This document shows positions 38,421 through 48,904 of a DNA stretch of 64,000 bases, in pieces. A program made the translations under genes and the position numbers. Under the pieces are notes generated by a model that ran no database searches, was not told where the DNA came from, and was given only the letters and a program-made list of their open reading frames with translations. Positions within the stretch are counted from its first letter, which is position 1, and the number at the start of each line of letters is the position of its first letter. The stretch comes from Hydractinia symbiolongicarpus (taxonomy: Eukaryota > Cnidaria > Hydrozoa > Anthoathecata > Hydractiniidae), in contig NC_079880.1 of the NCBI RefSeq assembly GCF_029227915.1, forward strand, positions 30,189,501-30,253,500. Reading direction: 5' to 3'.

Positions 38421-39640
38421 TATAGTCGAGTGTATACAAAGAAAGTACCCTGTGAGTAAACTCATTTCAAGAACGATTTTTTAAATTATTTTTTCACCAC
38501 TAAAACGCATAAGACTTGTAGTTTTCAAAAATGTTTTCATTTTTGATGAGACGCTGAATAAAAGAAGTTTAATCGCCGGCAAACGAAATCCCGCGATTTC
38601 CCGTAAATCCCGGGTTGGCCAGTATAGTCTAAAGTATACAAAGAAAGTACCCAGGGAGTAAACTCATTTCCCGAACGATTTTTTTAATTATTTTTCACCA
38701 CTAAAACGCATGAGACTTGTAGTCTTCAAACTTGTTTTCATTTTTGATGAGACCCTGAATAAAAAAAGTTTAATCGCCGGCAAACGAAAACCCGCGATTT
38801 CCCGTAAATCCCGGGTTGGCCCGTATAGTCTAAAGTATACAAAGAAAGTACCCAGGAAGTAAACTCATTTCCTGAACGATTTTTTAAATTATTTTTTCAC
38901 CACTAAAACGCATGAGACTTGTAGTCTTTAAACTTGTTTTCATTTTTGATGAGACGCTTAATGAAAGAGGTTTAATCGCCGGCAAACGAAAACCCGCGAT
39001 TTCCCGTAAATCCCGGGCTTGGCCCGTATAGTCGAGTGTATACAAAGAAAGTACCCTGTGAGTAAACTTATTTCAAGAACGATTTTTTAAATTATTTTTT
39101 CACCACTAAAACGCATAAAACTTGTAGTTTTCAAAAATGTTTTCATTTTTGATGAGACGCTGAATAAAAGAAGTTTAATCGCCGGCAAACGAAATCCCGC
39201 GATTTCCCGTAAATCCCGGGTTGGCCAGTATAGTCTAAAGTATACAAAGAAAGTACCCAGGGAGTAAACTCATTTCCCGAACGATTTTTTTAATTATTTT
39301 TCACCACTAAAACGCATGAGACTTGTAGTCTTCAAACTTGTTTTCATTTTTGATGAGACCCTGAATAAAAAAAGTTTAATCGCCGGCAAACGAAAACCCG
39401 CGATTTCCCGTAAATCCCGGGTTGGCCCGTATAGTCTAAAGTATACAAAGAAAGTACCCAGGAAGTAAACTCATTTCCTGAACGATTTTTTAAATTATTT
39501 TTTCACCACTAAAACGCATGAGACTTGTAGTCTTTAAACTTGTTTTCATTTTTGATGAGACCCTGAATAAAAGAAGTTGAATCGCCGGCAAACGAAAACC
39601 CGCGACTTCCCGTAAATCCCGGACTCGGCCCGTCTAGTCT
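38400..39640 (-). repeat. Trimer (about 606-bp) repeat
   Basis: The series with GTCGAGTG, then GGCCAGTATAGTCTAAAG, then GTCTAAAG with CCCAGGAAGTAAAC is found from about 38410 and again from about 39017. Both copies share the short ACGATTTTTTTAATTATTTTTC arm and CTGAATAAAAAAAGTTTAATC. The shift is a little under three units because of shared small deletions. Confidence 0.7.
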
Positions 39641-40936
39641 AAAGTATACAAAGAAAGTACCCAGGGAGTAAACTTATTTCCCGAACGATTTTTTAAATTA
39701 TTTTTTCACCACTAAAACGCATGAGACTTGTAGTTTTCAAAAATGTTTTCATTTTTGATGAGACGCTGAATAAAAGAAGTTTAATCGCCGGCAAACGAAA
39801 ACCCGCGATTTCCCGTAAATCCCGGGTTGGCCCGTATAGTCTAAAGTATACAAAGAAAATACCCAGGGAGTAAACTCATTTCCCGAACGATTTTTTAAAT
39901 TATTTTTTCACCACTAAAACGCATGAGACTTGTAGTTTTCAAAAATGTTTTCATTTTTGATGAGACGCTGAATAAAAGAAGTTTAATCGCCGGCAAACGA
40001 AAACCCGCGATTTCCCGTAAATCCCGGGATTGGCCCGTATAGTCGAATGTATACAAAGAAAGTACCCTGTGAGTAAACTCATTTCCAGAACGATTTTTAA
40101 AATTATTTTTTCATCACTAAAACGCATAAGACTTGTAGTTTTCAAAATTGTTTTCATTTTTGATGAGACGCTGAATAAAAGAAGTTTAATCGCCGGCAAA
40201 CAAAAACCAGCGATTTCCCCTAAATCCCAGGTTTGGCCCGTGTAGTCGAATGTATACAAAGAAAGTACCCAGGGAGTAAACTCATTTCCAGAACGATTTT
40301 TTAATTTTTTTTTTCACCACTAAAACGCATGAGACTTGTAGTTTTCAAAAATGTTTTCATTTTTGATGGGACGCTGAATAAAAGAAGTTTAATCGCCGGC
40401 AAACGAAAACCCGCGATTTCCCGTAAATCCCGGGCTTGGCCCGTATAGTCGAATGTATACGAAGAAAGTACCCTGTGAGTAAACTCACTTCCAGAACGAT
40501 TTTTTATATTATTTTTTCACCACTAAAACGCATGAGACTTGTAGTTTTCAAAAATGTTTTCATTTTTGATGGGACGCTGAATAAAAGAAGTTTAATCGCA
40601 GGCAAACGAAAACCCGCCATTTCCCGTAAATCCCAGGCTTGGCCCGTATAGTCAAAAGTATACAAAAAATTACCCAAGGAGTAAACTCATTTCCCGAACG
40701 ATTTTTTATATTATTTTTTCACCACTAAAACGCATGAGACTTGTAGTTTTCAAAAATGTTTTCACTTTTGATGGGACGCTGAATAAAAGAAGTTTAATCG
40801 CCGGCAAACGAAAACCCGCGATTTCCCGTAAATCCCGGACTCGGCCCGTATAGTCAAAAGTATACAAAGAAAGTACCCAGGGAGAAAACTCATTTCCCGA
40901 ACGATTTTTTATATTATTTTTTCACCACTAAAACGC

Positions 40937-42660
40937 ATGAGACTTGTAGTTTTCAAAAATGTTTTCCTTTTTGTTGGGACGCTGAATAAAGGAAGTTTAA
41001 TCGCCGGCAAACAAAAACCCGCGATTTCCCGTAAATCCCGGACTCGGCCCGTGTGGTCAAAAGTATACAAAGAAAGTACCCAGGGATTAAACTCATTTTC
41101 ATTTTTTAAATTATTTTTTCACCACTAAAACGCATGAGCTTTGTAGTTTTCAAAAATGTTTTCATTTTTGATGAGACGCTTAATGAAAGAGGTTTAATCG
41201 CCGGCAAACGAAAACCAGCGAATTCCCCTAAATCCCAGGCTTGGCCCGTGTAGTCGAATGTATACAAAGAAAGTACCCAGGGAGTAAACTCATTTCCAGA
41301 ACGATTTTTTAAATTTTTTTTTCACCACTAAAACGCATGAGACTTGTAGTTTTCAAAAATGTTTTCATTTTTAATGAGACGCTGAATAAAAGAAGTTTAA
41401 TCGCCGGCAAACAAAAACCCGCGATTTCCCGTAAATCCCGGACTCGGCCCGTATAGTCAAAAGTATACAAAGAAAGTACCCAGGGAGTAAACGCATTTCC
41501 CGAACGATTTTTAAATTATTTTTTCACCACTAAAACGCATGAGACTTATAGTTTTTAAAAATGTTTTCATTTTTGATGAGACGCTGAATAAAAGAAGCTT
41601 AATCGCCGGCAAACGAAAACCCGCCATTTCCCGTAAACACCGGACCCGGCCCGTATAATCAAAAGTATACAAAGAAAGTAACCAGGGAGTAAACTCATTT
41701 CCCGAACGATTTTTTAAATTATTTTTTCACCACTAAAACGCATGAGACTTGTAGTTTTCAAAAAATTTTCATTTTTGATGAGACGCTGAATAAAAGAAGT
41801 TTAATCGCCGGCAAACGAAAACCTGCGATTCCCTAAAATCCTGGACTCGGCCCGTATAGTCAAAAGCATACAAAGAAAGTACCCAGGGTGTAAACTCATT
41901 TCCCGAACGATTTTTTAAATTATTATTTCACCACTAAAGCCCATGAGATTTGTAGTTTTTAAAAATGTTTTCATTTTTGATGAGACGCTGAATAAAAGAA
42001 GTTTAATCGCCGGCAAACGAAAATCCGCGACTTCCCGTAAATCCCGGACTCGGCCCGTATAGTCAAAAGTATACAAAGAATGTACCCAGGGAGTAAACTC
42101 ATTTCCCGAACGATTTTTTAAATTATTTTTTCACCACTAAAAATCAAGAGACTTGTAGTTTTCAAATAATTTTTCATTTTTGATGAGACGCTGAATAAAA
42201 GAAGTTTAATCGCCGGCAAACGAAAACCTGCGATTTCCCGAAAATCCTGGACTCGGCCCGTATAGTCAAAAGCATACAAAGAAAGTTCCCAGGGTGTAAA
42301 CTCATTTCCCGAACGATTTTTTAAATTATTATTTCACCACTAAAGCCCATGAGATTTGTAGTTTTTAAAAATGTTTTCATTTTTGTTGAGACGCTGAATA
42401 AAAGAAGTTTAATCGCCGGCAAAGGAAAACCCGCGACTTCCCGTAAATTCCGGACTCGGCCCGTATAGTCAAAAGTATACAAAGAAAGTACCCAGGGAGT
42501 AAACTCATTTCCCGAACGATTTTTTAAATTATTTTTTCACCACTACAACGCATGAGACTTGTAGTTTTCAGAAATGTTTTCATTTTTGATGAGACGCTTA
42601 ATGAAAGAGGTTTAATCGCCGGCAAACGAAAACCCGCGATTTCCCGTAAATCCCGGGCTT
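40937..42660 (-). repeat. Segmental duplication, copy 1 (partner at 45.79-47.3 kb)
   Basis: Rare variants occur in the same order here and 4.86 kb downstream: TTCCTTTTTGTTGGGACG, CCCGTGTGGTC (41044 and 45900), GCATGAGCTTTGTAG, GAATTCCCCTAAATCCC or AAATTCCCC, TTTTTAATGAGACG, GTAAACGCATTTCC, GAAGCTTAATCG (41597 and 46452), GGACCCGGCCCG, AAAGTTCCCAGGG and CACTACAACGC. This copy also has a monomer with AAAAATCAAGAGACTTG (42135) that the second copy lacks, so one copy lost or gained a unit. Confidence 0.82.
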
Positions 42661-45600
42661 GGCCCGTATAGTCGAATGTATACAAAGAAAGTACCCTGTG
42701 AGTAAACTCATTTCCCGAACGATTTTTTAAATTATTTTTTCACCACTAAAACGCATGAGACTTGTAGTCTTCAAACTTGTTTTCATTTTTGATGAGACCC
42801 TGAATAAAAGAAGTTTAATCGCCGGCAAACGAAAACCCGCGATTTCCCGTAAATCCCGGGCTTGGCCCGTATAGTCGAATGTATACAAAGAAAGTACCAA
42901 GGGAGTAAACTCATTTCCCGAACGATTTTTTAAATTTCTTTTTCACCCCTAAAACGCATGAGACTTGTAGTTTTCAAAAATGTTTTCATTTTTGATGAGA
43001 CGCTGAATAAAAGAAGTTTAATCGCCGGCAAACGAAATCCCGCGATTTCCCGTAAATCCCGGGTTGGCCCGTATAGTCTAAAGTATACAAAGAAAGTACC
43101 CAGGGAGTAAACTCATTTCCCGAACGATTTTTTTAATTATTTTTTCACCACTAAAACGCATGAGACTTGTAGTCTTCAAACTTGTTTTCATTTTTGATGA
43201 GACCCTGAATAAAAAAAGTTTAATCGCCGGCAAACGAAAACCCGCGATTTCCCGTAAATCCCGGGTTGGCCCGTATAGTCTAAAGTATACAAAGAAAGTA
43301 CCCAGGGAGTAAACTCATTTCTTGAACGATTTTTTAAATTATTTTTTCACCACTAAAACGCATGAGACTTGTAGTCTTTAAACTTGTTTTCATTTTTGAT
43401 GAGACCCTGAATAAAAGAAGTTGAATCGCCGGCAAACGAAAACCCGCGACTTCCCGTAAATCCCGGACTCGGCCCGTCTAGTCTAAAGTATACAAAGAAA
43501 GTACCCAGGGAGTAAACTCATTTCCCGAACGATTTTTTTAATTATTTTTTCACCACTAAAACGCATGAGACTTGTAGTTTTCAAAAATGTTTTCATTTTT
43601 GATGAGACGCTAAATAAAAGAAGTTTAATCGCCTGCAAACGAAAACCCTCGATTTCCCGTAAATCCAGGGCTTGGCCCGTATAGTCGAATGTATACAAAG
43701 AAAGTACCCTGTGAGTAAACTCATTTCCAGAACGATTTTTTAAATTATTTTTTCATCACTAAAACGCATAAGACTTGTAGTTTTCAAAATTGTTTTCATT
43801 TTTGATGAGACGCTGAATAAAAGAAGTTTAATCGCCGGCAAACGAAAGCCCGCGATTTCCCGTAAATCCCGGGTTGGCCCGTATAGTCTAAAGTATACAA
43901 AGAAAATACCCAGGGAGTAAACTCATTTCCCGAACGATTTTTTAAATTATTTTTTCACCACTAAAACGCATGAGACTTGTAGTCTTCAAACTTGTTTTCA
44001 TTTTTGATGGGACGCTGAATAAAAGAAGTTTAATCGCCGGCAAACGAAAACCAGCGATTTCCCCTAAATCCCAGGCTTGGCCCGTGTAGTCGAATGTATA
44101 CAAAGAAAGTACCAAGGGAGTAAACTCATTTCCAGAACGATTTTTTATTTTTTTTTTTCACCACTAAAACGCATGAGACTTGTAGTTTCCAAAAATGTTT
44201 TCATTTTTGATGGGACGCTGAATAAAAGAAGTTTAATCGCCGGCAAACGAAAACCCGCGATTTCCCGTAAATCCCGGGCTTGGCCCGTATAGTCGAATGT
44301 ATACAAAGAAAGTACCCTGTGAGTAAACTCACTTCCAGAACGATTTTTTATATTACTTTTCACCACTAAAACGCATGAAACTTGTAGTTTTCAAAAATGT
44401 TTTCATTTTTGATGAGACGCTGAATAAAAGAAGTTTAATCGCCGGCAAACGAAAACCCGCGATTTTCCGTAAATCCCGGGCTTGGCCCGTATAGTCGAAT
44501 GTATACAAAGAAAGTACCCTGTGAGTAAACTCATTTCCAGAACGATTTTTTAAATTATTTTTTCATCACTAAAACGCATAAGACTTGTAGTTTTCAAAAT
44601 TGTTTTCATTTTTGATGAGACGCTGATTAAAAGAAGTTTAATCGCCGGCAAACGAAAGCCCGCGATTTCCCGTAAATCCCGGGTTGGCCCGTATAGTCTA
44701 AAGTATACAAAGAAAATACCCAGGGAGTAAAATCATTTCCCGAACGATTTTTTAAATTATTTTTTCACCACTAAAACGCATGAGACTTGTAGTCTTCAAA
44801 CTTGTTTTCATTTTTGATGGGACGCTGAATAAAAGAAGTTTAATCGCCGGCAAACGAAAACCCGCGATTTCCCGTAAATCCCGGGCTTGGCCGTATAGTC
44901 GAATGTATACAAAGAAAGTACCCTGTGAGTAAACTCACTTCCAGAACGATTTTTTATATTATTTTTTCACCACTAAAACGCATGAGACTTGTAGTTTTCA
45001 AAAATGTTTTCATTTTTGATGGGACGCTGAATAAAAGAAGTTTAATCGCCGGCAAACGAAAACCCGCCATTTCCCGTAAATCCCAGGCTTGGCCCGTATA
45101 GTCAAAAGTATACAAAAAATTACCCAAGGAGTAAACTCATTTCCCGAACGATTTTTTATATTATTTTTTCACCATTAAAACGCATGAGACTTGTAGTTTT
45201 CAGAAATGTTTTCATTTTTGATGAGACGCTGAATAAAAGAAGTTTAATCGCCGGCAAACGAAAACCCGCGATTTCCCGTAAATCCCGGACTCGGCCCGTA
45301 TAGTCAAAAGTATACAAAGAAAGTACCCAGGGAGAAAACTCATTTCCCGAACGATTTTTTAAATTATTTTTTCACCACTAAAACGCATGAGACTTGTAGT
45401 TTTCAGAAATGTTTTCATTTTTGATGAGACGCTTAATAAAAGTGGTTTAATCACCGGCAAACAAAAACCCGCGACTTCCTGTAAATCCCGGGCTTGGCCC
45501 GTATAGTCGAATGTATACAAAGAAAGTACCCTGTGAGTAAACTCATTTCCAAAACGATTTTTTAGATTATCTTTTCACCACTAAAACGCATGAGACTTGT

Positions 45601-45790
45601 AGTTTTCAAAAATGTTTTCATTTTTGATGAGACACTGTATAAAAGAAGTTTAATCGCCGGCAAACGAAAACCCGCTATTTCCCGTAAATCCCGGGCTTGG
45701 CTCGTATAGTCAAAAGCATACAAAAAAATTACCCAGGGAGTAAAGTCATTTCCCGAACGATTTTTTATATTATTTTTTCACCACTAAAAC

Positions 45791-47330
45791 GCATGAGACT
45801 TGTAGTTTTCAAAAATGTTTTCCTTTTTGTTGGGACGCTGAATAAAGGAAGTTTAATCGCCGGCAAACGAAAACCCGCGATTTCCCGTAAATCCCGGACT
45901 CGGCCCGTGTGGTCAAAAGTATACAAAGAAAGTACCCAGGGATTAAACTCATTTTCATTTTTTAAATTATTTTTTCACCACTAAAACGCATGAGCTTTGT
46001 AGTTTTCAAAAATGTTTTCATTTTTGATAAGACGCTTAATGAAAGAGGTTTAATCGCCGGTAAACGAAAACCAGCAAATTCCCCTAAATCCCAGGCTTGG
46101 CCCGTGTAGTCCAATGTATACAAAGAAAGTACCCAGGGAGTAAACTCATTTCCAGAACGATTTTTTAAATTTTTTTTTCACCACTAAAACGCATGAGACT
46201 TGTAGTTTTCAAAAATGTTTTCATTTTTAATGAGACGCTGAATAAAAGAAGTTTAATCGCCGGCAAACAAAAACCCGCGATTTCCTGTAAATCCCGGACT
46301 CGGCCCGTATAGTCAAAAGTATACAAAGAAAGTACCCAGGGAGTAAACGCATTTCCCGAACGATTTTTAAATTATTTTTTCACCACTAAAACGCATGAGA
46401 CTTATAGTTTCTAAAAATGTTTTCATTTTTGATGAGACGCTGAATAAAAGAAGCTTAATCGCCGGCAAACGAAAACCCGCCATTTCCCGTAAACCCCGGA
46501 CCCGGCCCGTATAATCAAAAGTATACAAAGAAAGTAACCAGGGAGTAAACTCATTTCCCGAACGATTTTTTAAATTATTTTCTCACCACTAAAACGCATG
46601 AGACTTGTAGTTTTCAAAAAATTTTCATTTTTGATGAGACGCTGAATAAAAGAAGTTTAATCGCCGGCAAACGAAAACCTGCGATTCCCGAAAATCCTGG
46701 ACTCGGCCCGTATAGTCAAAAGCATACAAAGAAAGTACCCAGGGTGTAAACTCATTTCCCGAACGATTTTTTAAATTATTATTTCACCACTAAAGCCCAT
46801 GAGATTTGTAGTTTTTAAAAATTTTTCATTTTTGATGAGACGCTGAATAAAAGAAGTTTAATCGCCGGCAAACGAAAACCTGCGATTTCCCGAAAATCCT
46901 GGACTCGGCCCGTATAGTCAAAAGCATACAAAGAAAGTTCCCAGGGTGTAAACTCATTTCCCGAACGATTTTTTAAATTATTATTTCACCACTAAATCCC
47001 ATGAGATTTGTAGTTTTTAAAAATGTTTTCATTTTTGATGAGACGCTGAATAAAAGAAGTTTATTCGCCGGCAAAGGAAAACCCGCGACTTCCCGTAAAT
47101 TCCGGACTCGGCCCGTATAGTCAAAAGTATACAAGGAAAGTACCCAGGGAGTAAACTCATTTCCCGAACGATTTTTTAAATTATTTTTTCACCACTACAA
47201 CGCATGAGACTTGTAGTTTTCAGAAATGTTTTCATTTTTGATGAGACGCTTAATGAAAGTGGTTTAATCGCCGGCAAACGAAAACCCGGGACTTCCCGTA
47301 AATCCCGGGCTTGGCCCGTATAGTCGAATG
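45791..47330 (-). repeat. Segmental duplication, copy 2
   Basis: Second copy of the segment at 40.94-42.66 kb. Flanking monomers are also related at a slightly different shift: TACAAAAAATTACCCAAGG is near 40660 and 45110 (shift 4,450 bp). The difference of 406 bp from the main shift means two whole monomers were inserted or lost between these markers. Fresh variants in this copy include CAGCAAATTCCCC, GGTAAACGAAAACC and TTTATTCGCC. Confidence 0.8.
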
Positions 47331-47817
47331 TATACAAAGAAAGTACCCTGTGAGTAAACTCATTTCCAAAACGATTTTTTATATTATTTTTTCACCACTA
47401 AAACGCATGAGACTTGTAGTTTTCAAAGATGTTTTCATTTTTGATGAGACGCTGAATAAAAGAAGTTTAAACGCCGGCAAACGAAAACCTGCGGTTTCCC
47501 GTAAATCCCGGACTGGACCTGTAAAGTCAAAAGTATACAAAGAAAGTACCCAGGGTGTAAACTCATTTCCCGAACGATTTTTTAAATTATCTCTTCACCA
47601 CTAAAACGCATGAGACTTGTAGTTTTCAAAAATGTTTTATTTTTGATGAGACGCTGAATAAAAGAAGTTTAACCGCCGGCAAACGAAAACCCGCCATTTC
47701 CCGTAAACCCCGGACTCGGCCCGTATAATCAAAAGTATACAAAGAAAGTACCCAGGGAGTAAACTCATTTCCCGAACGATTTTTTAAATCATTTTTTCAC
47801 CACTAAAACGCATGAGA

Positions 47818-47821
47818 CTTT
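47818..47821. other. Orientation-switch junction 2 (minus to plus sense)
   Basis: The inverted array runs through AAAACGCATGAGACTT and then continues as A sense TTTGTATACATTCGAC. CTT at 47818-47820 fits both sides, so microhomology is 3 bp. Relative to the A monomer, the minus-sense side ends near phase 24 and the plus-sense side resumes near phase 100. No foreign or unique sequence is present at the join. Confidence 0.93.
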
Positions 47822-48904
47822 GTATACATTCGACTATACGGGCCAAGCCCGGGATTTACGGGAAATCGCGGGTTTTCGTTTGCCGGCGATTAAACCTCTT
47901 TCATTAACCGTCTCATCAAAAATAAAAACATTTTTGAAAACTACAAATCTCATGCGTTTTAGTGGTGAAAAAAAAAATTAAAAAATCGTTCTGGAAATGA
48001 GTTTACTCCCTGGGTACTTTCTTTGTATACATTCGACTACACGGGCCAAGCCTGGGATTTAGGGGAAATCGCTGGTTTTCGTTTGCCGGGGATTAAACCT
48101 CTTTCATTAAGCGTCTTATTAAAAATGAAAACATTTTTGAAAACTACAAAGCTCATGCGTTTTAGTGGTGAAAAAATAATTTAAAAAATCGTTCGGAAAA
48201 TGAGTTTACTCCCTGGGTACTTTCTTTGTATACTTTTGACCATACGGGGCGAGTCCGGGATTTACGGGAAGTCGCAGGTTTTCGTTTGCCGGCGATTAAA
48301 CTTCTTTTATTCAGCGTCCCATCAAAAATGAAAACATCTTTGAAAACTACAAGTCTCATGCGTTTAAGTGGTGAAAAAATAATATAAAAAATCGTTCGGG
48401 AAATGAGTTTACTCCCTGGGTAATTTTTTGTATACTTTTGACTATACGGGCCAAGCCTGGGATTTACGGGAAATGGCGAGTTTTCGTTTGTCGGCGATTA
48501 AACCACTTTCATTAAGCGTCTCATCAAAAATGAAAGCATTTCTGAAAACTACAAGTCTCATGCGTTGTAGTGGTGAAAAAATAATTTAAAAAATCGTTCG
48601 GGAAATGAGTTTACTCACAGGGTACTTTCTTTGTATACATTCGACTATACGGGCCAAGCCGGGGATTTACGGGAAATCGCGGGTTTTCGTTTGCCGGCGA
48701 TTAAACCTCTTTCATTAAGCGTCTCATCAAAAATGAAAACATTTCTGAAAACTACAAGTCTCATGCGTTGTAGTGGTGAAAAAATAATTTAAAAAATCGT
48801 TCGGGAAATGAGTTTACTCCCTGGGTACTTTCTTTGTATACTTTTGACTATACGGGCCGAGTCCGGAATTTACAGGAAGTCGCGGGTTTTCCTTTGCCGG
48901 CGAT

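Larger units (their letters stand above)
2503..47820 (-). repeat. 203-bp satellite array, inverted central block (~45.3 kb)
   Basis: About 223 monomers run head-to-tail with the A sense on the minus strand. On the plus strand a convenient anchor is TTGGCCCGTATAGTC or TCGGCCCGTATAGTC, found at about 2509, 2712, 2916, 3119, 3322, 3525, 3728, 3931 and then at 203-bp steps. The net register is unbroken from 3119 to 18344 (75 units) and then shows occasional 1-bp losses (for example near 18367, 19382, 26771 and 27468). Subfamilies are zoned along the block. No insertion of other DNA was found. Confidence 0.97.
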
